A stretch of 14,161 bases of DNA. Source: CAVSWN01 sp046728115 (GTDB lineage Bacteria > Acidobacteriota > Vicinamibacteria > Vicinamibacterales > CAVVIG01). Shown piece by piece: positions 7,033 through 14,161 of the stretch; the stretch's first letter is position 1, and each line of letters starts with the position of its first letter. The DNA lies in NCBI GenBank assembly GCA_046728115.1, contig JBKPDW010000013.1, positions 1-14,161 of the forward strand, written 5' to 3'. The notes beneath the pieces were generated by a model, which had not been told where the DNA came from, ran no database searches, and saw only the letters and a program-made list of their open reading frames with translations. Made by a program: the position numbers and the translations under genes.

Positions 7033-7048
7033 GTGACCGCGGCGCGCC

Positions 7049-7609
7049 ATGAACCTTCCGAACTCGCTCACGGTCACGCGGATCTTCCTCGTGCCGTTGC
7101 TCGTCGTGGTGCTGCTGACCAAGTTCGAAGGACGCCAGATTTTCGGTGTGCCGAAGGAATTCATCGGCGCGGCGATTTTCGGTCTCGCATCACTCACCGA
7201 TTGGGCCGACGGATATCTCGCGCGTCGTCGCGGACAGATCACGCCGCTCGGCCAGGTGATCGATCCGCTCGCCGACAAGCTGCTCACGTCGGCCGCGCTC
7301 ATTTCGCTGGTGCAGATGGATCTCGCGCAGTCCTGGATGGTCGCCGTGATCATCGGCCGTGAATTCGCCGTCACCACGCTGCGCAGTCTGGCCTACGCGC
7401 GCGGGATCGCGATGCCGGCATCGCCGCTGGGAAAGGTCAAGATGGTCGCGCAGGTTATTGCCATCCTGGCGCTGATCCTCGCGCACGGACAGATCCGCGA
7501 GTTCTTCGTGATCGGGCAGGCCGCGCTGTGGGTGGTCGTCGTAACCGCGCTCGTGTCGGCGGCCGACTACTTCCGGCGGTTCAATCTGTTTCCCTCGCCG
7601 CGGGTCTGA
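7049..7609 (+). CDS. pgsA: CDP-diacylglycerol--glycerol-3-phosphate 3-phosphatidyltransferase
   Basis: This membrane enzyme makes phosphatidylglycerophosphate from CDP-diacylglycerol and glycerol-3-phosphate, the committed step to phosphatidylglycerol and cardiolipin. Its 186 residues are normal length. The start MNLPNSLTVTRIFLVPLL is the standard PgsA opening. The CDP-alcohol phosphotransferase motif D(x2)DG(x2)AR(x8)G(x3)D(x3)D is perfect, at Asp51, Asp54-Gly55, Ala58-Arg59, Gly68, Asp72 and Asp76. Hydrophobic segments at about 11-24, 38-50, 80-90, 96-106, 130-146 and 152-172 fit the six-helix fold. There is no Shine-Dalgarno sequence before the ATG, matching the very short predicted leader. 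It is convergent with bamD, with stops 46 bases apart. Confidence 0.95.
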   Translation: MNLPNSLTVTRIFLVPLLVVVLLTKFEGRQIFGVPKEFIGAAIFGLASLTDWADGYLARRRGQITPLGQVIDPLADKLLTSAALISLVQMDLAQSWMVAVIIGREFAVTTLRSLAYARGIAMPASPLGKVKMVAQVIAILALILAHGQIREFFVIGQAALWVVVVTALVSAADYFRRFNLFPSPRV

Positions 7610-7655
7610 GACGACGGAGGCCACACAGGCCGCCCGCTCATTGCGGTCGTTGTCG

Positions 7656-8468
7656 TCAGCCTCCGGAGGGCTTCGCTTGGGCCTGCGCCTTCAGCTCCCC
7701 AAGCTGCTTCTGCGCGACTTCGAGATACTCGCTGCGCTCGAATTCCTGCACCAGCTTCTCGAGATACGGCAACGCTTCGGCAGTCAATTTGATCTTGATG
7801 AGGGATTCGGCCAGGTAGAAGTAGACGGCATCGCGCCCGGTGTAATCAGGGTCCTGCTTCAGCAGATCCTTGAACCGATCGATCGCACCGGGGTACCACC
7901 GCTGGCGAAAATAGAAGAACCCGACGAGATAGTTCGACTCGCTCAACCGATCGCGGGACTCGCGCAGCTTGGTCTGAACTTCAGGCATCAGCTCGCTGTT
8001 GGGGTACCGATCGATGAAGGCCTGAAATTCCTTGATGGCCTCGCGCGTTTCTGTCTGATCGCGTTGTGGACCACGCATCTGGCGGAAATGTGCCAGGCCG
8101 ATCTTGTACTGCCCGTAGTCGGCTCGCGGGTTGGTCGGGTAGTAGGAGAGAAACTCCTTGAACTCGTTGATGGCGAGCACCAGGGCTTCGGAAGACCCCT
8201 CGCCGAGATACGTATCGCCGATGGCCAGCTTCGCATCGGGCCGAAACGGACTCTGCGTATAGGTTTCGGTAATCTGTTTGAAGAACTCGCGCGCGGTCAG
8301 CCACTTCTTTTTGGCGAGCGCGTCGTTGCCCTTGTCGAACAAGAACTTGTCGGGTTCGGTCGTGCCGGGTGGAACGAGGCCTCGCTGATGTGGCCCGCAG
8401 GCGGCGAGGAGCCCCACGACGGCGACGAGAATCCAGATGCGAGCGCGTTGAGCGCGGAGATCAATCAC
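7656..8468 (-). CDS. bamD: Outer membrane protein assembly lipoprotein BamD
   Basis: BamD is a periplasm-facing lipoprotein of the BAM complex that helps insert beta-barrel proteins in the outer membrane. The start is GTG at 8468, eight bases inside the end of the epimerase gene. The signal sequence RIWILVAVVGLLAAC ends in a lipobox (LAAC) with the lipidated Cys24. After a short linker, TPR-like helical pairs cover about 42-90, 94-130, 142-170, 178-206 and 211-245, for example KGNDALAKKKWLTAREFFKQ and AINEFKEFLSYYPTNPRADY, the BamD/YfiO signature. Length (270) is typical. It is last in the long minus-strand run, so it is probably translated by coupling; the upstream ribosome site is weak. It supports a diderm host. 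A generic TPR lipoprotein is the alternative, less likely given the family-specific spacing. Confidence 0.88.
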   Translation of the reverse strand: MIDLRAQRARIWILVAVVGLLAACGPHQRGLVPPGTTEPDKFLFDKGNDALAKKKWLTAREFFKQITETYTQSPFRPDAKLAIGDTYLGEGSSEALVLAINEFKEFLSYYPTNPRADYGQYKIGLAHFRQMRGPQRDQTETREAIKEFQAFIDRYPNSELMPEVQTKLRESRDRLSESNYLVGFFYFRQRWYPGAIDRFKDLLKQDPDYTGRDAVYFYLAESLIKIKLTAEALPYLEKLVQEFERSEYLEVAQKQLGELKAQAQAKPSGG

Positions 8469-9402
8469 GTTGTTCAGCCAGCCACCGATACTCGGCCGCC
8501 AGGCCCTCTTCGAGCGACACCGTCGGCGCGAACCCCAGGTCGTTCCGCGCCAACGACGTGTCGGCGTAGGTATGCCGCATGTCGCCCCTCTGCGCGGGAT
8601 CGGACGTAACGAGCGGCGGGCGGCCGGCCACGCGGCCGATCATCTCGATCACCTGATTCATCGACACGCGCGATCCGCCTCCAACATTGTACACGCGCCC
8701 CGGAACGCCTCGGGTCGCGGCGGCAATGGTCGCGCTCACTGCATCGCTGACGAACGTGAAGTCGCGTGTCTGCTCGCCGTCGCCGTACAGCGGAAACGGC
8801 TCACCGCGCAGTGTGGCCCGCAGGAACTTGTGAAAGCCCATGTCGGGCCGCTGCCGGGGGCCATAGACCGTGAAATAGCGCAGCGAGACCGTAGGCACGC
8901 CGTAGCTGGCGAAATACAGGTAGCACAGCTGCTCGGCCGCCAGCTTCGTGACCCCGTACGGCGAGACTGGTTGCGGCAGCGCGTCCTCGCGCATGGGTAG
9001 AGCCACGTGATCGCCGTACACCGATGAGCTCGACGCGTACACGAGCCGTTCCAATCTCATGCCTATACAGGCCTCGAGCAGAGCCTGCGTGGCTTCGATG
9101 TTGTGCACCGTGTAGATGGAGAAGTCGAGTCCCCAGCTCTTGCGCACGCCAGCCTGCGCGGCCAGATGAAACACATGCGTGCGATCCGACAGCAGCGCTG
9201 CGAGATCGGCGTCCTGAATCCGCGATTCGACGAACCGGAAGGACGGATGGGTAGTCAGCGACGCGAGATTCCGCTCCTTGATGGCGCGGGGGTAATAGTC
9301 GGTAAAGCAGTCGATGCCGACGACGTGTGCGCCGTGTTCGAGGAGTCGTTCGGCGAGCGTCGATCCGATGAACCCTGCGCTGCCGGTGACCAATGCCTTC
9401 AT
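8461..9402 (-). CDS. NAD-dependent sugar-nucleotide epimerase/dehydratase (extended SDR)
   Basis: This 313-residue cytoplasmic extended short-chain dehydrogenase acts on UDP- or GDP-type sugars. The N-terminal Rossmann motif is TGSAGFIG (Gly7, Gly10, Gly13), with Asp31 ending the second strand as expected for NAD(H). The catalytic set is Ser in SSSSVYG (124-130) plus Tyr149-x3-Lys153 (YGVTK). Substrate-domain signatures are RYFTVYGPRQRPDMG (175-189) and GDGEQTRDFTFVSD (207-220), as in UDP-glucose 4-epimerase and UDP-glucuronate 4-epimerase relatives. The exact substrate is undetermined. Its ATG overlaps the thioesterase stop by four bases and its end overlaps bamD by eight. It probably supplies sugars for lipopolysaccharide or capsule. 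Confidence 0.9.
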   Translation of the reverse strand: MKALVTGSAGFIGSTLAERLLEHGAHVVGIDCFTDYYPRAIKERNLASLTTHPSFRFVESRIQDADLAALLSDRTHVFHLAAQAGVRKSWGLDFSIYTVHNIEATQALLEACIGMRLERLVYASSSSVYGDHVALPMREDALPQPVSPYGVTKLAAEQLCYLYFASYGVPTVSLRYFTVYGPRQRPDMGFHKFLRATLRGEPFPLYGDGEQTRDFTFVSDAVSATIAAATRGVPGRVYNVGGGSRVSMNQVIEMIGRVAGRPPLVTSDPAQRGDMRHTYADTSLARNDLGFAPTVSLEEGLAAEYRWLAEQRD

Positions 9403-9797
9403 GCAAACAATTCGCGAATCCGTTCGGGGAGTCGCTGCGGCCGTCCATCGGCATCGAGCGTGGCATGAATGGTCATGCCGGTTGCCAGCGTCGCCCCGTC
9501 GGCGCAGCGAACGACCTCGTACACGAACTGGACGCGCACGAGCGACACCAGCGACGCGCTCGTCACCACCTCGATGTCATCGTCGTACTTCGCCGACTCG
9601 CGATACGTGCAACGAGCTTCGATGACCGGCAGCGAGAAGCCGTCGGTTTCCATCTCTCGATAACTCCAGCCGCTCGCTCGCAGCCAGTCGGTCCGACCAA
9701 TCTCGAACCAGACGAGATAGTTGGCGTAGTACACGACGCCCATCTGGTCGGTTTCGGCGTAACGTACGCGGATTCGCGATCGGCGCGCTTCGCTCAT
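9399..9797 (-). CDS. ybgC: YbgC/FadM-type acyl-CoA thioesterase
   Basis: This is a single hot-dog domain of 132 residues of the 4-hydroxybenzoyl-CoA thioesterase type. The active-site segment RYAETDQMGVVYYANYLVWFE (12-32) is diagnostic: Asp17 is the catalytic residue and the helix follows VVYYANY. Tyr24 stands where E. coli YbgC has His, a common variant. YbgC proteins hydrolyse acyl-CoA or acyl-ACP thioesters and are often found beside tol-pal or other envelope genes, which fits the downstream bamD. It overlaps rpe and the epimerase gene by four bases each (ATGA at both junctions), so expression is tied to the operon. Confidence 0.92.
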   Translation of the reverse strand: MSEARRSRIRVRYAETDQMGVVYYANYLVWFEIGRTDWLRASGWSYREMETDGFSLPVIEARCTYRESAKYDDDIEVVTSASLVSLVRVQFVYEVVRCADGATLATGMTIHATLDADGRPQRLPERIRELFA

Positions 9798-10480
9798 CGG
9801 GGGACGGCTGGCGGCGCGACCGCCGCGAGCGCGGCGGTCTTCAGCGCGCGCGTGGCCCGTTCGGGATCGGGCTGGTGAAAGATGGCAGAGCCCGCAACGA
9901 TCACGCGTGCCCCGGCAGCGACCACCCGTGCCACATTGTGTTCGTCGATGCCGCCGTCGATCTCGACGGGCGCGGCGTTCCCGATCCGGTCGAGAAGCGC
10001 GCGGACCTGTCGCACCTTCGACTCGCTGCGCGGGATGAAGGTCTGTCCGCCAAAGCCAGGATTGACGGACATAACGAGTACGTAATCCACATCGGCGGCC
10101 ATCTCGTCGATCGCCGACACCGGCGTCGAGGGATTCAGAACGACGCCCGCCTTGAGACCGAGCGACTTGATCGCGTGCACCGTCCGGTGCAGATGAGGCA
10201 GCACCTCAACGTGTACGGAGATCATCGCGGCGCCAGCTTCGGCAAACGCGTCGATGTACCGGTCGGGCTCCTCGATCATCAAATGCACGTCGAGCGGCAC
10301 CCTTGCGACGCGGCTGATCGACTTGACGACCGGCGGCCCGATCGTGATGTTCGGGACGAAGTGTCCATCCATCACGTCCACGTGAATCAGATCGGCACCG
10401 CCGCTCTCCGCGGCCGCGATTGATGTGCCGAGCGCCGCGAAATCGGCGGAGAGAATCGATGGCGCAATCAGCACGCTCAT
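9794..10480 (-). CDS. rpe: Ribulose-phosphate 3-epimerase
   Basis: This TIM-barrel enzyme of the pentose phosphate pathway interconverts ribulose-5-phosphate and xylulose-5-phosphate. Its 228 residues show every key motif. Ser8 is in APSILSADF. HVDVMDGHFVPN (33-44) contains metal ligands His33 and Asp35, the latter also the acid/base. DVHLM (64-68) gives ligand His66. VMSVNPGFGGQ (136-146) is the phosphate loop. EIDGGI (173-178) gives Asp175, the second acid/base and metal ligand, and VAGSAIF (195-201) completes the phosphate site. A strong ribosome site, GAGGTG (complement of 10486-10491), lies five bases before ATG although the gene overlaps its upstream neighbour by four bases, so it may be made at higher level than other operon members. 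Confidence 0.97.
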   Translation of the reverse strand: MSVLIAPSILSADFAALGTSIAAAESGGADLIHVDVMDGHFVPNITIGPPVVKSISRVARVPLDVHLMIEEPDRYIDAFAEAGAAMISVHVEVLPHLHRTVHAIKSLGLKAGVVLNPSTPVSAIDEMAADVDYVLVMSVNPGFGGQTFIPRSESKVRQVRALLDRIGNAAPVEIDGGIDEHNVARVVAAGARVIVAGSAIFHQPDPERATRALKTAALAAVAPPAVPR

Positions 10481-11199
10481 CGACTCACCTCGAGGGAAAT
10501 GGGTTCGCCAGGGCTCAGCCGGAATCCGCCCTGGGGACTCTGTCGGATCACGATGCCGGCCGCGACGCCGGGATACGGATTCGATCCAACGACCGCGACA
10601 CGAAAGCCCTGCTCGCGCAGAATCTCAGCTGCACGATCGCCGTTGACGCCGATGAGATCGGGCATCACGTAGCTGGCGCCGCGTCCGCCGCGGTTCACGA
10701 GCAGCGCCACGTGTGCGCCCTCAGCCTTGGCCGGCGGCGTCTGCGCAACCACGACGTCGGTCGCGAAGGCCTGTGACCGGATCTCGGAGATCCCGGCCAG
10801 CGTCAGGCCGTCCTGCGAGAGGCGAAGCTGCGCCGTTCGTTCCGTTTCGCCGACCAGCGGCGGAACCGTGGCTGCCCGCTGCCCGGCGCTCAGCCAGATT
10901 CGAATGCTGCGCTGCCGCCGCGCGGTCGATCCGGCCGCTGGCTCCTGTGCGAGGACACGGCCGGCCGCAATCTTCGGATCGGCGCGGCGCGAGTCGTCCA
11001 CTCTCACTGACAAGCCGAGCGCGCCTGCGAGCGAAGTGGCTTCGTTGGCCGTGTGGTTGACAAGATTGGGAACCTGTACCTCACGCGATCGCAGCGCGAG
11101 GCGCATCGACGCGACCGCCGACAAAAGGTAGGTCGCAAGCAATGCGCCGGCGAGCAGCAGGAACTTGCCCGCGCCCCAGACGCGGGTACGGAAGAGCAT
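10477..11199 (-). CDS. Membrane-anchored triple-PASTA protein without kinase domain
   Basis: The 240-residue protein is read from ATG 11199. The frame is open for 51 codons more, but those are antisense-like residues overlapping the rsmB 3' end; the chosen start lies 16 bases past the rsmB stop. One transmembrane helix (KFLLLAGALLATYLLSAVASM, about 12-32) leaves a periplasmic part of three PASTA units: 40-105 (VQVPNLVNHT...), 111-169 (TVPPLVGETE...) and 177-239 (YVMPDLIGVN...). Each begins with the V-P-x-L-x-G type strand and closes with a Q-x-P-x-x-G hairpin. PASTA domains bind muropeptides or beta-lactams in Ser/Thr kinases and penicillin-binding proteins. Here there is no kinase or transpeptidase domain, so a structural or peptidoglycan-sensing role is inferred. 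No Shine-Dalgarno sequence is evident; rpe overlaps its 3' end by four bases. Confidence 0.88.
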   Translation of the reverse strand: MLFRTRVWGAGKFLLLAGALLATYLLSAVASMRLALRSREVQVPNLVNHTANEATSLAGALGLSVRVDDSRRADPKIAAGRVLAQEPAAGSTARRQRSIRIWLSAGQRAATVPPLVGETERTAQLRLSQDGLTLAGISEIRSQAFATDVVVAQTPPAKAEGAHVALLVNRGGRGASYVMPDLIGVNGDRAAEILREQGFRVAVVGSNPYPGVAAGIVIRQSPQGGFRLSPGEPISLEVSR

Positions 11200-11215
11200 G
11201 CGTTCGAAGATCGTA

Positions 11216-12589
11216 CTACAACTCCTCGCTCGCGGTCGGGCGACGCTCGAAGACCGCTCCAAAGAAGGCCTCGAGCCGATGGCGATGGGGTTCGGTCCGA
11301 AGATATCCCCGCGAATCCACGACATCGATCGGCAGCTCTGGCACCGCTGCACGCGCGTGCACCAATGTGAAGCCCGACGTTCCCGCTAGAAATGCGTGCG
11401 CCACGTCTTCGTTCTCATCGGGTTCGCTCGAGCATGTGGCGTACACAAGCCGGCCGCCCGGCGCGACGACTTCGGCAGCGCTCTGGAGCATCCGTAATTC
11501 AGCGCTAGCGAAACCAGCCAGTTCACTTTCGTCTCGTCGCCAACGGATGTCCGGATCGCGGCGCAATGTGCCAAGGCCCGAGCACGGAGCATCCACGACG
11601 ACAAGGTCGAACGAAATACGGAACGGCAAATGCTGCAACAGATCGGCCTGGACCACGTGGACGCGCATTGCTCCCATGGCGCCGAGCGTCCTTCGCAGCA
11701 GGTCGATGCGCCTGTCCCGCACGTCGCACGCGACGAGCAGACCACGCCCAGCCATTGCGGCGGCGATCGCCGACGTTTTTCCGCCGGGCGACGCGCAGGC
11801 GTCGAGGACGCGCCAGCCCGATCGGGGCGTGGCGAGCAGACCGACGAGCTGCGACGCTTCGTCCTGCACCAGGAATCGACCCTCGTCGACGAACGAGGAG
11901 CGGAACGGCGATCCCGTGTCGACGACGAGCGCGTCCGGAGCAAAGCGCGCGTCGTGTGTTTCGATACCCTCGGCGGCGAATGCGTGTCCGAGTTCCCGGC
12001 GCGTGGTCCGCAGCCGATTGGCGCGCAGCGTTACCGGCGCCGGCTGGTTGTTGAATTGCAGCCACGTCTCGGCCGCCTCGAATCCGAGCCGGTCGAGCCA
12101 TCGCCTCGCAAGCCAACGTGGATGCGACAAAGTGATGGAGAAGTAGGTGAGCACCGCATCACGGCGCGCGCCCGTTTCCGGGCGTCCCGGAAGGGGCAGT
12201 GCCTTGCGGCTCCGGGAAATTGCGCGCAGTACAGCGTTGACGAAGCCTGCCGCGCTCCCTTTGCCTGCCCTTCGCGCCAGATCGACGGCATCGTCGACCA
12301 CGGCCGCAGAGGGCACCCGGGTGAGATGAAGCAGTTGATAGGCGCTGAGGCGCAGGATGTCGACGATCTCCGGATCCAGCCGATCGAGCGTTCGCCCCGA
12401 GAAATGGACGATGAGGTGATCGAGCGCGGCGCGCCAGCGCTGGACGCCCGTCGCAATTTCTGCTGCAAGCGCGCGATCGCGATCGTCGGCGAGTCGGTCG
12501 CGGGCGGCGGCGATTGCCGCTGGCAGATCGCGACCGGCCGAGATCGCCGACTGGATGTGGTACGCGGCAACACGGGCCGGGCTGATCAT
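11216..12589 (-). CDS. rsmB: 16S rRNA (cytosine-5)-methyltransferase RsmB (Sun)
   Basis: The enzyme methylates C967 of 16S rRNA (E. coli numbering) with S-adenosylmethionine. Of 457 residues, 1-130 form the NusB-like RNA-binding domain (ARVAAYHIQSAI, AAGFVNAVLRAI). About 145-445 form the Rossmann methyltransferase with its N-terminal extension (LRANRLRTTRREL). SAM motif I is DACASPGGKT (263-272). Motif IV DAPCSG gives Cys336, the release cysteine. Motif VI ATCS gives Cys386, the nucleophile, followed by EPDENED. All catalytic parts are present. The usual terminal 'DGFF' is EAFF here. The ATG overlaps the fmt stop by four bases, the common def-fmt-rsmB order. Confidence 0.96.
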   Translation of the reverse strand: MISPARVAAYHIQSAISAGRDLPAAIAAARDRLADDRDRALAAEIATGVQRWRAALDHLIVHFSGRTLDRLDPEIVDILRLSAYQLLHLTRVPSAAVVDDAVDLARRAGKGSAAGFVNAVLRAISRSRKALPLPGRPETGARRDAVLTYFSITLSHPRWLARRWLDRLGFEAAETWLQFNNQPAPVTLRANRLRTTRRELGHAFAAEGIETHDARFAPDALVVDTGSPFRSSFVDEGRFLVQDEASQLVGLLATPRSGWRVLDACASPGGKTSAIAAAMAGRGLLVACDVRDRRIDLLRRTLGAMGAMRVHVVQADLLQHLPFRISFDLVVVDAPCSGLGTLRRDPDIRWRRDESELAGFASAELRMLQSAAEVVAPGGRLVYATCSSEPDENEDVAHAFLAGTSGFTLVHARAAVPELPIDVVDSRGYLRTEPHRHRLEAFFGAVFERRPTASEEL

Positions 12590-13554
12590 CGAGGCGCCGG
12601 GGCCGATGTGAACCGGTCGCCTGGCGCGACAGCGTGACCGGCGAGAAATTCGCGTGGCGTCATGGCTCGCCTCCCCTCGGACTGGATCTCGAGAAGCCGG
12701 AGCGAGCCAACGCCGGCTGCGACCAGGAGGTTCTCGCCATGTGCGTCGAGAACCGTGCCCGGGTCTGCACTCGTCGCCGACGTGCTGGCAACGGTCGAAC
12801 GACGCAGGATGATTCGCCGGTCGCCGAGGAACGCGAACGCGTGCGGCCAGGGATGAAGACCACGGATGAGGTTGTGGACTCTATCGGCCGGCCACGACCA
12901 ATCGACTGTGCCATCGGCCTTTGTGAGACGCGGGGCATACGTCGCATCCGAGTCTTCCTGCGCCGTCTCGTGTGTTCGACCTCCCGCCACATCGTCCAGC
13001 GTCTGTGCGAGGAGATCGGCACCGATGTTCGCGAGATCGCGCTCGATCTGCTCGCTGGTCTCATCGGGCCCGATGGGCCTTCTCGCGACAGCCAGCATTG
13101 GCCCCGCGTCGAGTGCCTTGACGATGCGCATGATGGTTACGCCCGTTTCGCGCTCGCCGGCGATCACGGCGCGATGGACCGGCGCCGCCCCACGATACCG
13201 GGGCAGTACCGAGGCGTGTACGTTCAGGAGACCAAGGGGCGGCATTGCCAGCACGGCCTCTGTAAGAATCTTGCCGTACGCAGCCACGATACCGAGGTCG
13301 GCACGCAGGGCTGCGAGCGCGTCGAGAAACGCGGGATCCCGCAGACGCTCTGGTTGGAGCACGGGCACGTGCGCCGCAGTGGCCCGTTGTTTGACGAGCG
13401 AATATGTCACGTGGTGACCTCGACCGCTGGGCCGGTCCGGCTGGGTTACGACGCCCACGGCCAAGTGACGGGACTGAAGGATGCGATTGAGCGTCGGTAC
13501 CGCAAATTCCGGAGTGCCGAAGAACACGATCCGGAGGCGGCGACTGTCTACCAT
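12586..13554 (-). CDS. fmt: Methionyl-tRNA formyltransferase
   Basis: The enzyme formylates initiator Met-tRNA using 10-formyltetrahydrofolate. Its 322 residues show the N-terminal Rossmann catalytic domain: FFGTPEFAVP (11-20), then LLNVHASVLPRYRGAAP (109-125) containing the catalytic Asn111 and His113 and the tRNA/folate loop, with the third catalytic residue Asp149 in ALDAGPM. The C-terminal OB-fold domain (about 210-315) opens with DGTVDWSWPADRVHNLIRGLHPWP. The ATG sits inside the end of def with a seven-base overlap. Together with def it makes the formylation/deformylation cycle. Confidence 0.97.
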   Translation of the reverse strand: MVDSRRLRIVFFGTPEFAVPTLNRILQSRHLAVGVVTQPDRPSGRGHHVTYSLVKQRATAAHVPVLQPERLRDPAFLDALAALRADLGIVAAYGKILTEAVLAMPPLGLLNVHASVLPRYRGAAPVHRAVIAGERETGVTIMRIVKALDAGPMLAVARRPIGPDETSEQIERDLANIGADLLAQTLDDVAGGRTHETAQEDSDATYAPRLTKADGTVDWSWPADRVHNLIRGLHPWPHAFAFLGDRRIILRRSTVASTSATSADPGTVLDAHGENLLVAAGVGSLRLLEIQSEGRRAMTPREFLAGHAVAPGDRFTSAPAPR

Positions 13555-14057
13555 TTGCCGGTGCGCGACAGCTTGCGGATTTTCTTGACGATCAAATCCC
13601 GCTTGATCCCGCGAAGGTGATCGAGGAACAACCTGCCATCGAGATGATCCATCTCGTGCTGGAACGCGCGCGCGAGCATGCCGGCGCCTTCGTGCGTCTG
13701 CTCGTCACCGTTTCGGTCGAGGCTCTTCACCACGACCCGCGTCGGACGCATGACCGTGGCATTGAAACCTGGCACGCTGAGGCAGCCTTCCTCTTCGAAC
13801 TGCGTGCCTTCGCGAACAATGAACTCCGGGTTCACCATCACCATGAGCCCGCCAGGATCGCGCCCGACCGAGACATCCACCACGAAGATTCGAAGCGGCA
13901 CGCCGATCTGCGGCGCCGCCAGTCCCACACCCGGCGCGGCATACATCGTCTCAATCATGTCGTCGATCACGCGCTGGATCTCCGGTGTCACGGCGTCGAC
14001 CAGCCGGGCGGGTTGATGAAGCATGGCGTCGCCGTAACGGAGAATCGGGCGAATCAT
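13548..14057 (-). CDS. def: Peptide deformylase
   Basis: This metalloenzyme removes the formyl group from nascent N-terminal methionine. From ATG 14057 it has 169 residues, normal for the family, and begins MIRPILRYGDAMLHQPA as deformylases do. The three motifs are intact: GVGLAAPQIG (43-52), EGCLS (90-94, metal ligand Cys92) and QHEMDHLDG (133-141, ligands His134 and His138, catalytic Glu135). No Shine-Dalgarno sequence is visible before this start. The frame stays open upstream to the window edge, so a longer form starting at TTG 14123 or beyond cannot be excluded. It is first in the visible part of the long operon. Confidence 0.95.
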   Translation of the reverse strand: MIRPILRYGDAMLHQPARLVDAVTPEIQRVIDDMIETMYAAPGVGLAAPQIGVPLRIFVVDVSVGRDPGGLMVMVNPEFIVREGTQFEEEGCLSVPGFNATVMRPTRVVVKSLDRNGDEQTHEGAGMLARAFQHEMDHLDGRLFLDHLRGIKRDLIVKKIRKLSRTGKW

Positions 14058-14161
14058 CGCGGTGAAAGAAACACGACGCTCGCCGCAGAAATCGCAGAGA
14101 TCGTCGTCGAAATCAGCGTGCAAATCGGCTCGCGGTGCGCGCGCTGAACCCCTTCCAGTTC
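14058..14161 (-). other. Region upstream of def, reading frames cut by window edge
   Basis: Two minus-strand frames are open here to the right edge. One is in frame with def and reads ...LHADFDDDLCDFCGERRVSFTA before the def ATG, with a CxxCG pair. The other reads ELEGVQRAHREPICTLISTT... and ends in a TGA overlapping the def start as ATGA, which would suit the 3' end of an upstream operon gene. A third ends earlier (NWKGFSARTASRFAR). None is recognisable, and I cannot decide which, if any, is coding. Confidence 0.25.

Noticed and set aside
7012..7377. 122-codon N-terminal extension of the pyrophosphorylase
   Set aside because: It overlaps pgsA in antisense and precedes the canonical MKAILLAGGKGTRLRP start, so it is not part of the protein.
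7619..7631. Hairpin GGCC-ACACA-GGCC between pgsA and bamD as a bidirectional terminator
   Set aside because: The stem is only four base pairs and no T-tract follows on either strand.
12634..13620. 328-codon plus-strand frame opposite fmt
   Set aside because: Antisense shadow; fmt is complete on the minus strand with all catalytic residues.

Overview
The window is GC-rich DNA from a Gram-negative bacterium. The outer-membrane assembly lipoprotein BamD with a clear lipobox, an N-terminal-anchored PASTA protein, GDP-sugar biosynthesis and a periplasmic-type PQQ sugar dehydrogenase fit an Acidobacteriota-like soil organism. That placement is an inference; no marker here fixes the phylum.

Left third (1-4380), loosely packed accessory DNA. 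On the plus strand is the 3' part of a two-domain cupin gene cut by the window edge. On the minus strand are a VOC/glyoxalase-fold protein (1218-1598), a signal-peptide-bearing PQQ-type sugar dehydrogenase (1894-3180) and, 29 nt upstream of it, a small exported protein of unknown function (3210-3731). A decayed-looking frame lies just upstream of the VOC gene. On the plus strand, alone, is a 116-residue Gly/Cys-rich protein (4030-4380). Its N-terminus, PGFAAEATLYKASG, looks like a short conserved leader-type segment, and its C-terminal part has ten cysteines. This is the best candidate for undescribed biology in the window.

Middle (4401-7609). A minus-strand tRNA-Gly(CCC) with encoded CCA follows a two-gene unit that makes an activated sugar: an NDP-sugar pyrophosphorylase with a left-handed beta-helix tail, then phosphomannomutase/phosphoglucomutase. 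Divergent from it, with only 37 bp between the start codons, is pgsA (phosphatidylglycerophosphate synthase). That tiny gap holds a perfect ATGATATCAT palindrome that gives a TATCAT hexamer on both strands.

Right half (7656-14057), a tight minus-strand run in transcription order: def, fmt, rsmB, a membrane-anchored triple-PASTA protein, rpe, a YbgC-type thioesterase, an extended-SDR sugar-nucleotide epimerase, bamD. Six of the seven junctions overlap by 4-8 bp and the other gap is 16 bp, so this is almost certainly one translationally coupled operon. It links N-terminal formyl-methionine metabolism, 16S rRNA methylation, central carbon flux, cell-surface sugar metabolism and outer-membrane assembly. 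In many Gram-positive genomes the order is def-fmt-rsmB-phosphatase-PASTA kinase-rsgA-rpe. Here a kinase-less PASTA protein sits in the kinase's slot, which is the second notable observation.

No CRISPR array, insertion sequence, transposase, phage gene or recognisable defence system was seen.
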